Of a stretch of 64,000 nt of DNA, positions 34,550 through 42,535 are shown piece after piece; within the stretch, counting starts at the first letter, position 1; every line of letters starts with the position of its first letter. The notes beneath the pieces were generated by a model. It was given only the letters and a program-made list of their open reading frames with translations, was not told the DNA's origin and ran no database searches. Made by a program: the position numbers and the translations under genes. This DNA is from an uncultured Oscillospiraceae bacterium (GTDB taxonomy: Bacteria > Bacillota > Clostridia > Oscillospirales > Oscillospiraceae): assembly GCA_934631005.1 (NCBI GenBank), contig CAKTXA010000004.1:1-64000 (forward strand), written 5' to 3'.

Positions 34550-37498
34550 TTAGCGATAGAGGTAGCTGTAGTTGCTGCGGATGCGGAGGATGAGAGCTTC
34601 GATGTCCTTCTGCAGGTCGTTCGGCTGGGAGAGGTCGTAGTCCTTGACATTGCCGAGGCGGACGCGCACCTTGTCGCCGCCGAGGAAGAGGACGCCGGAA
34701 TTGTGGCTGTCTTCCATGTCCTCCGCCGTCTGGAAGAGCGTGAACTTATCGTGGCACGGCTCGGAGGCGTAGGGGCAGAAGTGCGTGCAGTTGCCGCACT
34801 CGTTGCACATCTTGTCCACGTGGACGATCTGCACGCGGCCGTCGGCGAGCGTCACGGCGACGTTCGCGCGGTTCGGGCAGGAGTCGACGCAGTTTTCGCA
34901 GACGGTGTTGCAGCTCAGGCAGCGGGAGCCCTCGCAGCGGGCGTCGGACGCCATTTTGAGGACGCCCTTTTTGGACACCGCGCAGGCTCTGGCGGGGTAC
35001 GCTTCCGCGGGGATCTCATAGCTGTGCGGCGCACCGATGACGGCCTCCGCGAACGCGGCGGCGTCGGCAATGCCCTCGACCACGGTGGCGGGGCCGCGGT
35101 GTGCGTCGCCCGCGCACCAGACGTTCTCGACGTTCGTCTGGAACGCCGGGCCCTTGCGCCCCATCTCCACGCCGCTCGCGGCCATGAGCGCGGCGTCGAC
35201 CTTCTCGCCTACGGCGGAGAGGACGAGGTCGCACGGGATCTCAAAGAACTCGCCCGTGCCCACGGGGGCGCGGCGGCCGGATGCGTCGGGCTCGCCGAGC
35301 TTCATCTTTTCCAGCCGCAGCTTGCCGTCCTTCTGCTCGACGGGCGCTGCCAGCTCAAGCATCGCCACGCCGTCGGCGATGGCGAGCGCCAGCTCGTGCT
35401 CATCGGCGGGCATTTCCTTCCTGGTGCGGCGGTAGACGATGGTAGATGACAGCGCGCCCATGCGCTTTGCAACGCGCGCGGCGTCCATGGCGGTGTTGCC
35501 GGCGCCCACGACCACGATGTGGCCGGTGAGGTTCGGCTTGACCTGCGTTTTCATCTCCTTCATCCAGCCGATGACGCCCTGCACATTGCCGGGGATGTCG
35601 AGCTTACCGGCCTGCCATGCGCCGGTGGCGAGGAGGATGTGGGTGTAGCCCTGCTTTTTGAGCTCGTCGATGGACGGGGCGGGCGCGCCGCACCTGACCT
35701 CCACGCCGTACTGCTCCATGAGCGCGACGTCCTTGTCGATGGCTTCGTCGGAGATGCGGAACGCGGGGATGACGTAGCGCGGCACGCCGCCGAGCTTCGC
35801 TTCGCGCTCAAAGATGGTGGTCTCGATGCCGGCACGGCCGAGGAAGTAGGCCGCGGCGATGCCCGTGGGGCCGCCGCCGATGATGGCGGCCTTCTTGCCC
35901 GCAACGCGCGCGGGCCTGCGGATGGAGGCCATCAGCGCACTGTAGCCCTTTTCCGCCGCGACGAGCTTGGTGTCACGGATCTGGACGGACTCTTCGTAGA
36001 AGCTGCGGGAGCACCTGTTCTGGCAGCGGTGCGCGCAGATGGTGCCGGTGATGAACGGCAGGGCGTTCTTTTCGGTGATGAGCTTCAGGGCCGGGCCGTA
36101 GAGGCCGCGCCTGCAGAGCTCAATATACTCCGGAATATCCTGATGGATGGGGCAGCCGCCCTTGCAGGGCGCGGTGAAGCAGTCGATGAGCGGCACAGCG
36201 TCCTCCGACTTGCGCGCGGGCAGGGGCTTGATGGGCTTGAGATGGTGAAAGTCGGTGTGCGACGCGGCGCTCATCTCGGCGATGGCGGCGGAGTCGGTCC
36301 CGGCGAAGCGGGCGTAGGGCATATCCTCGACCTTTTCGACCATCTGGGCAAGGCGGTTATATCCGCCGGGCTTGAGGATGGTGGTGGCCACGGTGATGGG
36401 CCAGATGCCCGCGGCAAAGAGCCTGTCGCAGTTGAAGTATTCCGCGCCGCCCGCGAAGGAGATGCGCAGCTTGCCGTTAAACTGGCGGGAGATGCGGTTG
36501 CACATCTCGATGGTCAGCGGGAACAGGCTGCGGCCGGACATGTACATTTCACTCCCGGGCAGCTCGCCGCGCGTGGTGTCCACGGGGAAGGTGTTCGACA
36601 GCTTCAGGCCGAATTCCAGACCCTTCGAGTCTGCCAGCGCCTGCAGGCGCTCAAACATCGGCACGGCGTCGGCCCACTGCAGGTCCTCGTTGAAGTGGTG
36701 CTCATCAAAGACGATGTAGTCATAGCCCATGGAGTCGAGGATGGTGCGGGCGGTCTTGTAGCCGAGGATGGTGGGGTTGCACTTGACGAACGTGTGCAGG
36801 CCCTTTTCCGTCAGCAGGTAGGACGCGATGCGCTCGATCTCCTGCGGCGGGCAGCCGTGCAGCGTGGAGACGGTGACGGAGCGCGAGACGCGCGGGGAGA
36901 TGGATGCGATGAAGTCCTTTTCCGCCGGGAACAGCTCCGTGAGCACGGCGAGGCACTCTTTGAACTGCGCGGTGCTCGCGGCGTCCATCATGCCGTCAAT
37001 ATACGTGTTGACCTTATCGCCCTTGATGCCCTCGAGATCGTAGCCGACGGACATGTTGAACACGAACCCGTCGGGATCGCCGAGGCCGTAGACCCTGGAC
37101 AGGACCTTGAGCGCGCACCAGGCCTTGATGTACTCGTTCATCGCCTGCGGAATTTCGAGCTCAGTCGACCACTCCTGGTTGTAGCCCTCGTCATTTGCGA
37201 GGATGCAGGGACGCGGCACGCATGCAGCCAGCTCCGCGCCGTCCATCTTCTGCACGGTCTTGACCTCAAAGAAGCGGGCGCCGGCAAAGTAGGACGCGAT
37301 GATGTTCTGCGCCAGCTGGCTGTTGGGGCCGGCGGCGGGGCCGAACGGCGTTTCAATGCGCTCGCCGAAAATGGGCAGCGACTTGCCGCTGGCGTGATAC
37401 GCCTTATGGACGCCGAAGATGTCACCCGTGGCGGCATATTCGGTGGTGATCCAGTTCATCAAAGACTTGAACGGGATGGGATACATTTTTTCGGACAT
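34550..37498 (-). CDS. ygfK: YgfK-like iron-sulfur flavoprotein oxidoreductase
   Basis: A 982-residue multidomain protein. The first half resembles a dihydroorotate/dihydropyrimidine dehydrogenase barrel (FNMSVGYDLEGIKG). A GltD-type cysteine domain follows (CKGGCPIHQDIPEY; CAHRCQNRCSR), then an FAD/NAD(P)-binding unit (AAIIGGGPTGIAAAY; VVVGAGNTAMDAARVA). The C-terminus has 4Fe-4S clusters (CLSCNTVCENCVDSCP; CNECGNCTHFCP). This is the architecture of YgfK, the putative selenate-reductase subunit associated with purine catabolism in E. coli. AGGAGG precedes the ATG. SsnA lies upstream on the same strand, separated by 500 bp of repeats. Confidence 0.88.
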   Translation of the reverse strand: MSEKMYPIPFKSLMNWITTEYAATGDIFGVHKAYHASGKSLPIFGERIETPFGPAAGPNSQLAQNIIASYFAGARFFEVKTVQKMDGAELAACVPRPCILANDEGYNQEWSTELEIPQAMNEYIKAWCALKVLSRVYGLGDPDGFVFNMSVGYDLEGIKGDKVNTYIDGMMDAASTAQFKECLAVLTELFPAEKDFIASISPRVSRSVTVSTLHGCPPQEIERIASYLLTEKGLHTFVKCNPTILGYKTARTILDSMGYDYIVFDEHHFNEDLQWADAVPMFERLQALADSKGLEFGLKLSNTFPVDTTRGELPGSEMYMSGRSLFPLTIEMCNRISRQFNGKLRISFAGGAEYFNCDRLFAAGIWPITVATTILKPGGYNRLAQMVEKVEDMPYARFAGTDSAAIAEMSAASHTDFHHLKPIKPLPARKSEDAVPLIDCFTAPCKGGCPIHQDIPEYIELCRRGLYGPALKLITEKNALPFITGTICAHRCQNRCSRSFYEESVQIRDTKLVAAEKGYSALMASIRRPARVAGKKAAIIGGGPTGIAAAYFLGRAGIETTIFEREAKLGGVPRYVIPAFRISDEAIDKDVALMEQYGVEVRCGAPAPSIDELKKQGYTHILLATGAWQAGKLDIPGNVQGVIGWMKEMKTQVKPNLTGHIVVVGAGNTAMDAARVAKRMGALSSTIVYRRTRKEMPADEHELALAIADGVAMLELAAPVEQKDGKLRLEKMKLGEPDASGRRAPVGTGEFFEIPCDLVLSAVGEKVDAALMAASGVEMGRKGPAFQTNVENVWCAGDAHRGPATVVEGIADAAAFAEAVIGAPHSYEIPAEAYPARACAVSKKGVLKMASDARCEGSRCLSCNTVCENCVDSCPNRANVAVTLADGRVQIVHVDKMCNECGNCTHFCPYASEPCHDKFTLFQTAEDMEDSHNSGVLFLGGDKVRVRLGNVKDYDLSQPNDLQKDIEALILRIRSNYSYLYR

Positions 37499-37558
37499 AT
37501 AGGTTCCTCCTAAAGTTGATAGGCTCGTTTGAAACGTGAATAAGTAATTATTTCGTCG

Positions 37559-37985
37559 TAACGTAGGGGAGGGGCTTGCCCCTCCCGCGCAGGACGCATT
37601 AGCATATCGGAACGTACCCGGGCAAATTCGTAAAATTTTACGGTCACGCCGTAGGGGCGGGGTTCTACCCCGCCCGCGCGGTACAACGTCACAAATCCGC
37701 ATGCACCAATGCGAACATGCACGTACCCTGTAGGGGCCGATGACCACATCGGCCCGCCCGACCGCACCACCCGGGATGCCGTAGGGGCGGGGTTCTACCC
37801 CGCCCGCGCGGTGGGTACCATCGTTTTTATGATACCCTTCGGCGAATTCGTTTTTGCCCTTCGGGAGGGGTAGAACCCATCCCCTACGTATATTTTGGGG
37901 GATTTTACGAGGCCGCCTGCGTGCATACAAATTTGTTGGTGTGTGCTGCGGGCCGATGTGGTCATCGGCCCCTACAGGGGTGCAT
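37559..37985. repeat. cluster of short palindromic repeat units between ygfK and ssnA
   Basis: Five short palindromic units of two kinds lie in this gap. One kind is GTAGGGG followed by GGGCTTGCCC or GGGTTCTACCC variants (near 37562, 37652, 37781 and 37860). The other is CCGATG-ACCA-CATCGG (near 37737 and 37955). They are the end modules of the longer elements elsewhere in the window, without the cores. No gene is present. Confidence 0.7.
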
Positions 37986-38005
37986 GTGTGCCGCACGGGT
38001 GCGGC

Positions 38006-39349
38006 TTAATATTCTCTGTGGTTCAAACTGCCCCAGAGTTTTTTGGCGGCTTCGAGGATGTGGGCGTTTTCGGCTTCCTCGTCGATGCCGACGAGCTCGC
38101 GATCCTTCATTAAGATCTTGCCCGCGGCGATGGTCGTCTGGCACTGGCGGCCGGTCATGCCGAAGATCATGTGGCCGTCGATGTTCTCATCACTGAACGG
38201 GGTGAACGGCTTGTAGTCCATGACGATGATGTCCGCCGCGGCGCCCGCTTTCAGAACGCCCAGCTCGTCAGGGAAGTATTTCGCGCCGATCTTCGCGTTA
38301 TTCTTAAAGAGCATATCCGTCACCTCGCACCAGCCGACGTTCGGCAGGCAGTTCTGGCTGCGCTGCGAGCAGAGGGCGACCTTGATGCTCTCGAGCATGT
38401 CGTTGGTATAGGCGTCGGTGCCCATGCCGAGCAGGATGCCGCGCTTGTAGAGCTGCAGCACCGGGCAGATGCCGATGGCGTTGCCCATGTTGCTCTCGGG
38501 GTTATTGACGACCATGGTGCCAGTCTCCTGGATGATCTCCATCTCGGCGGTGTTCACATGGATGCAGTGGCCGAGGATGGTCTTTTCGCCGAGGATGCCG
38601 TGATCCTGCAGGCGCTGCACGGGGCGGCGGCCATAGTTCTGGAGGGAGTCGTAAACGTCATTCATGCCCTCGGACACGTGGATATGATAGCCGGTGTGGC
38701 CGTTGTTGGCTGCGACCATGCGGTCGAACGTCTTATCCGAGATGGTGAACAGCGCGTGACCGCCGAACATGGCGGCGAGCATCGGGTCGTTATGCTCCTT
38801 GCAGTACGTGATCCAGTCGGCGTTCTCCTGGATGGCTTCCAGACATTTTTCCTCGCCGTCGCGGTCGGAGACCTCGTAGCACAGGCAGGAGCGGACGCCG
38901 AATTTTTTGGCGCTCTCGCCGATCTGGAACAGGGAGCCGGGGATCTGGCAGTAGGACGCGTGATGGTCAAAGATGGTGGTGACGCCCTGCTTGATGCAGT
39001 CGATGTACAGCGCGTCCGCGCTCGCGCGTGTGCCCTCCAGCGTCAGGTGGCGGTCGATGGCCCACCATGTGCCGTCGAGGACTTCAAAGAAGTTCGTGGG
39101 GTTGTTGCCGGCGATCGACAGGCCGCGCGCCAGCGCCGAGTAGATGTGCGTGTGGGCGTTGATAAGCGCGGGCATGATCACGCCGCCCTTGGCGTCGATC
39201 TTTTCCGCCTGCGGGTACTTGGGCGTGAGCGCGGCCTCTTCGCCGACCTCTACGATCTTCGTGCCCTCGAACACGACCGCGCCGTGCTCATAATACCCCT
39301 TCGCAGCGGGGTCGCGCGTAATGAGTTTGCCGTTGGTGAGAATGTACAA
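38006..39349 (-). CDS. ssnA: SsnA-like aminohydrolase
   Basis: A 447-residue cytosolic amidohydrolase of the SsnA/guanine-deaminase-like branch. Metal ligands are seen in NAHTHIY, TGYHIHVSEG, GHCIHVN and GMGTDAYTND, with the C-terminal beta sandwich (KAGAAADIIVMDYKPF). The likely start is TTG at 39347-39349 (LYILTNGK), since AAGGAGG lies 8 nt before it; an ATG 9 codons upstream would place the ribosome binding site inside the gene. Members are found next to ygfK and xanthine-dehydrogenase genes and probably act on a purine-like ring; the exact substrate is unproven. A long leader with a terminator hairpin precedes it. Confidence 0.85.
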   Translation of the reverse strand: MYILTNGKLITRDPAAKGYYEHGAVVFEGTKIVEVGEEAALTPKYPQAEKIDAKGGVIMPALINAHTHIYSALARGLSIAGNNPTNFFEVLDGTWWAIDRHLTLEGTRASADALYIDCIKQGVTTIFDHHASYCQIPGSLFQIGESAKKFGVRSCLCYEVSDRDGEEKCLEAIQENADWITYCKEHNDPMLAAMFGGHALFTISDKTFDRMVAANNGHTGYHIHVSEGMNDVYDSLQNYGRRPVQRLQDHGILGEKTILGHCIHVNTAEMEIIQETGTMVVNNPESNMGNAIGICPVLQLYKRGILLGMGTDAYTNDMLESIKVALCSQRSQNCLPNVGWCEVTDMLFKNNAKIGAKYFPDELGVLKAGAAADIIVMDYKPFTPFSDENIDGHMIFGMTGRQCQTTIAAGKILMKDRELVGIDEEAENAHILEAAKKLWGSLNHREY

Positions 39350-39403
39350 TTCCGTTTCCTCCTTTTTACGATCCATCACCCAGGTAACGCAGGTAACAAA
39401 AAA

Positions 39404-39669
39404 TGTTTCAGACCGTCTGGTCTGAAACACTCAAGCGTCACGCCGAGTGATAGTTGCAGCCCGTGTGCGAAACACTTCCTTACAGCTACCAATTCAGTTT
39501 GAAGCAGCATCCAATAATCTGACCGCGCCGCTCACTTGCATCTTTTCCGCTATCCCGGATAAAAATCCTCGCGAATCCACAAAGGATTCGCTGCGGCTTT
39601 TCTCCGGGCTATCGAAAAATCTGCTGCGCGATCAGCACAGTCATCTTATTTCCTGCTGCTTCTATTATA
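39404..39669 (-). promoter_or_regulatory. long structured leader of ssnA ending in an attenuator-type terminator
   Basis: On the minus strand TATAAT (39664-39669, weak -35) begins a leader of about 300 nt. It holds a strong hairpin (GCGAATCC with GGATTCGC, 39569-39589) inside a CCCGGA/TCCGGG stem, several other pairings, and finally TGTTTCAGACC (39419-39429) facing GGTCTGAAACA (39404-39414) followed by six T residues. No minus-strand gene lies upstream, so this terminator can only act on the ssnA leader, as in a riboswitch or attenuator. The same palindrome could alternatively be a TetR-type operator. I cannot match it to a known riboswitch. Confidence 0.5.
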
Positions 39670-39750
39670 AAAAAATGAGATGAGAAAATGAAGCGTTAAA
39701 ATTTACAAAAATGGGTGTCCCAAATGTAGCAAAATGTCAGAAGTCCCATC

Positions 39751-39779
39751 TTGCGGCGGGGCGGGGGCGGTGCTATAAT
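39751..39779 (+). promoter_or_regulatory. promoter of the GNAT gene
   Basis: TTGCGG (39751-39756), a 17-bp spacer and TATAAT (39774-39779) lie 29 bp before the ATG. Confidence 0.6.
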
Positions 39780-39807
39780 GCGAAAAAACGCATAGGGAGA
39801 TACAAAT

Positions 39808-40296
39808 ATGGATATTACGGTACGGGCCTACGCCGCCGCGGATGTGGCGGAGATGAACGAGATCTGGAACGAGGTCGTGGAGGACGGCATCGCCTTCCCG
39901 CAGGAGGAGTTTCTGGACGCGCAGACGGGCGCGGCATTCTACGCCGAGCAGACCTACAGTGCCGTTGCTGAGGGGTCGGACGGGAAGATCTACGGGCTGT
40001 ACATCCTGCACCCGAACAACATCGGCCGCTGCGGGCACATCGCCAACGCGAGCTACGCCGTGCGCGGCACGGCGCGCGGGCTGCACATTGGCGAAAAGCT
40101 GGTCACGGATTGCCTGCGGCAGGCTAAGGCGCACGGCTTCGGCGTGCTGCAGTTCAACGCCGTGGTCGCCACAAACACCCACGCCCGCCACCTCTACGAA
40201 CGCCTCGGCTTCACCCAGCTCGGCACCATCCCCAAAGGCTTCCGCATGAAAGACGGCCATTATGAGGATATTTGCCCGTATTATCACGAACTGTAA
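39808..40296 (+). CDS. GNAT-family N-acetyltransferase
   Basis: A 162-residue acetyl-CoA-dependent acetyltransferase. Motif A is recognisable as the run from YAVRGTARGLHIGEKLVTD, with the pyrophosphate-binding loop R-G-T-A-R-G, and the C-terminal NTHARHLYERLGFTQLGT is the classic GNAT end. It is cytosolic and complete, with AGGGAG at good spacing. It lies alone between two minus-strand amidohydrolase genes, so its substrate cannot be read from context. Confidence 0.9.
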   Translation: MDITVRAYAAADVAEMNEIWNEVVEDGIAFPQEEFLDAQTGAAFYAEQTYSAVAEGSDGKIYGLYILHPNNIGRCGHIANASYAVRGTARGLHIGEKLVTDCLRQAKAHGFGVLQFNAVVATNTHARHLYERLGFTQLGTIPKGFRMKDGHYEDICPYYHEL

Positions 40297-40327
40297 GCCG
40301 CCCCGCTCTGTCCCTTCAATCGCACTC

Positions 40328-40739
40328 CTGTAGGGGCGGACGACTCTGTCCGCCCGGCGGCACAATGTCACAAACCGGCACGCACCCCGGCGAACACGCA
40401 AAAACCATCAAAATGTACGTAGGGGAGGGGCTTGCTCCTCCCGCTGGTGGGCAGCTGCGGCTTTTGCACGCACCGCGGAGCGGAATGCACCCCCATACCT
40501 TCCCCTGGGGAAAGGTGCCCCCCGAAGGGGGCGGATGAGGGCCGGGGAGCACTGAAACATAGCTTAGCATTCTCCGCAAAACGTAACTGCTCCCCGACCC
40601 TCATCAGTCTGCTCCGCTGACGCTCCGCAGCCAGCTTCCCCCAGGGGAAGCCAAGGGGCCCTCAGCAAATCGGTGCTGCCGCAAAAGAATGATATTGCAT
40701 ACCAACGGGACGGGCAAGCCCCTCCCTTACGTTACGACA
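40328..40739. repeat. GC-rich palindromic intergenic repeat, copy 4 with an extra end module
   Basis: A short module at 40328-40352 (GTAGGGGCGGACGA-type palindrome) precedes a copy of about 325 bp (40417-40739) in the same orientation as copy 1. It has the left GTACGTAGGGG and GGGGCTTGCTCC unit, the TTCCCCTGGGGAA palindrome, the core with GGGGAGCA and facing arm, and the right end GGGCAAGCCC through TTACGTTACGAC. No gene lies inside. Confidence 0.8.
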
Positions 40740-40789
40740 AAATTTGGCACACGGGCAAAACCGAGGGCTGCCTTTCGGCAGCCCTCAGC

Positions 40790-42145
40790 TTATTTATTCA
40801 GGTATTCCTCGCATTTCTTCCGCGCCTGTTCGGCCACGATCGGCTCGTCGATGCCGGTGAGGTGGGTGTTTTGGACACAGATCCGGCCGTGGACCACGGT
40901 GTAGTCCACCGGGCCGCGGACGCCGACGGTGGCGAGGACGGACTTGGGGTCATAGCACGCGCCGGTCAGCTCCAGACGGCGGGCGTCGATGAGGAACAGG
41001 TCGCAGCATTTGCCCTCGGCCAGCTGACCGATGTCGTCCCGCCCCAGCAGGCGCGCGCTGCCGCGCGTGGCCATTTTGAGGATGTCATAGCCGGACGGCG
41101 CGTCCTTGCTGGACGTGAGCCGGTGCAGCAGAAACGCCGTGCGCAGCTCCTCCATCAGGCTGGAGCCGTCGTTGGACGCCGAGCCGTCCACGCCGAGGCC
41201 CACGGGCACGCCGAGCCTCAGCATCTCCGGGATGCGGGCGACGCCAGAGGCGAGCTTCATGTTGGAGATGGGGCAGTGGCACACGCCGGTCTGCGTTTCG
41301 GCGAGCAGGCGCAGCTCTTCGTCGTTAAAGTGGATGCCGTGCGCATACCAGACATCGGGGCCGACCCAGCCGAGCGTCTGCATGAACGCCAGCGGGCGCA
41401 TCCCCTCGCGTGCGAGCATATAATTTTCCTCGTCCTTCGTCTCGCACAGGTGCGTGTGCAGGCGCACGCCGTATTGCCGCGCGAGCAGGGCGCTCTGCCG
41501 CAGCAGCTCCGGCGAGACGGAAAACGGCGAGCACGGCGCCAGCGCGATTTTGCGCATGGAGCCGAACGAATCGTCGTGATAGCGCTCGATGAGGCGGCGG
41601 CTGTCGGCCAGGATCTCATCCACCGTCTGCACCACGGAGTCGGGCGGCAGGCCGCCGTCCTTGACCGACAGGTCCATCGACCCGCGCGAGCAGTGCATCC
41701 GGATGCCGAGCCGCTCCGCGGCCTCCAGCTGCGCGCCGATGAGGTCGCCCGCGCCCGCGGGGAAGACGTAGTGGTGGTCAAAGCAGGTCGTGCAGCCGTG
41801 CTTCATCAGCTCGCCCATGCCGGTGAGCGACGACAGGCGCACGACGCCGGCGTCGAGATTTTTCCAGATCTCATAGAGCGTTTTGAGCCAGTCGAACAGC
41901 TCCATGTTCTGTACCTGCGGCAGGTTGCGCGAGAACTGCTGGTACAGGTGGTGGTGCGTGTTGATAAGGCCGGGGTAGCAGAGCATATGGGTGGCGTCGA
42001 TGGTCTCGTCCGCGCGGACGTCCAGCGACGTTCCGATGCGGCGGATGACGCCGTCCTCACAGTAAAGGTCGGCGCGCTCGAGCACGCGGTCGTCGTCGTC
42101 ACAGGTGACAAGGCTCCGGATGTTTCGGATCAGCAGGGTTTTCAT
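40790..42145 (-). CDS. 8-oxoguanine/guanine deaminase-like amidohydrolase
   Basis: A 451-residue metal-dependent amidohydrolase of the AtzA/TrzN and 8-oxoguanine deaminase branch. Ligands and catalytic residues are in NTHHHLYQ, CFDHHYVF, HTHLCETKDE, AHGIHFN and GLGVDGSASND. The ATG at 42143-42145 follows GGAGG. The protein is cytosolic. It stands near SsnA-like and YgfK-like genes, which together suggest deamination and redox use of purines. Which base is used cannot be told from sequence; guanine, 8-oxoguanine or isoguanine are all plausible. Confidence 0.85.
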   Translation of the reverse strand: MKTLLIRNIRSLVTCDDDDRVLERADLYCEDGVIRRIGTSLDVRADETIDATHMLCYPGLINTHHHLYQQFSRNLPQVQNMELFDWLKTLYEIWKNLDAGVVRLSSLTGMGELMKHGCTTCFDHHYVFPAGAGDLIGAQLEAAERLGIRMHCSRGSMDLSVKDGGLPPDSVVQTVDEILADSRRLIERYHDDSFGSMRKIALAPCSPFSVSPELLRQSALLARQYGVRLHTHLCETKDEENYMLAREGMRPLAFMQTLGWVGPDVWYAHGIHFNDEELRLLAETQTGVCHCPISNMKLASGVARIPEMLRLGVPVGLGVDGSASNDGSSLMEELRTAFLLHRLTSSKDAPSGYDILKMATRGSARLLGRDDIGQLAEGKCCDLFLIDARRLELTGACYDPKSVLATVGVRGPVDYTVVHGRICVQNTHLTGIDEPIVAEQARKKCEEYLNK

Positions 42146-42263
42146 AGGCACCTCCGCAGTATTCAGATCCAGATCATTATACCGCGCGCCGCGCCGCACC
42201 GCAAGGCGTTTTGCCGAGCGGCGGAAAATTTGCGTTTTTGCCGGGAAAAATTGAAATTCCCCC

Positions 42264-42292
42264 TTGCATTTTTGCCGCGGGTGTGGTAGTAT
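42264..42292 (+). promoter_or_regulatory. promoter of tRNA-Arg
   Basis: TTGCAT (42264-42269), a 17-bp spacer and TAGTAT (42287-42292) precede the tRNA by 24 bp. Confidence 0.6.
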
Positions 42293-42316
42293 ACTTTAGC
42301 GCGTTGAGCGCGGTAC

Positions 42317-42393
42317 GCGCCGGTAGCTCAGTTGGATAGAGTGACTGGCTACGAACCAGTAGGTCGGGGGTTCGAGTCCCTTCCGGCGTACCA
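42317..42393 (+). tRNA. tRNA-Arg (anticodon ACG)
   Basis: The 77-nt cloverleaf is complete: acceptor GCGCCGG with CCGGCGT (first pair G-U), D arm GCTCAGTTGGATAGAGT, anticodon stem ACTGG/CCAGT with loop CTACGAA (anticodon ACG), T arm GGGGGTTCGAGTCCC, and encoded CCA. The 3' 45 bp are identical to a sequence at 56753-56797, so the tRNA is the integration target of the following element and was kept intact by it. Confidence 0.96.
42349..42393 (+). other. left attachment site (attL core) in tRNA-Arg
   Basis: The 45 bp from the anticodon loop to the CCA end are repeated identically at 56753-56797. Integration at this point leaves the tRNA complete. Confidence 0.92.
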
Positions 42394-42468
42394 GAAAAAC
42401 AGCCGTTTTCCTTGAGAAAACGACTGTTTTTCTTATTTTCTGGCGATGTTTCGAGGATGCGGATTTTG

Positions 42469-42490
42469 ATTTACCGCACATTTACCGCAC
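42469..42490 (+). other. tandem arm-type integrase sites, left end
   Basis: Two adjacent copies of ATTTACCGCAC, 76 bp inside the left core. The same pair occurs inside the right end, in the same orientation. Repeats next to att cores are the usual arm sites bound by the N-terminal domain of tyrosine integrases. Confidence 0.75.
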
Positions 42491-42535
42491 GACCGCGCAA
42501 AAATTACGGTGGGCAGCTTTTTGCCCGCCGTTTTT

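Noticed and set aside
35519..37513. 664-codon antisense frame over ygfK
   Set aside because: Codon-bias artefact; sense protein has clear iron-sulfur and flavin motifs.
39404..39429. TetR operator as the only explanation
   Set aside because: No TetR gene is adjacent and a T6 tract follows on the minus strand, so an attenuator is at least as likely.
39430..39669. Molybdenum-cofactor or purine riboswitch
   Set aside because: The conserved core sequences of these classes as I know them are not visible; only the structure suggests regulation.
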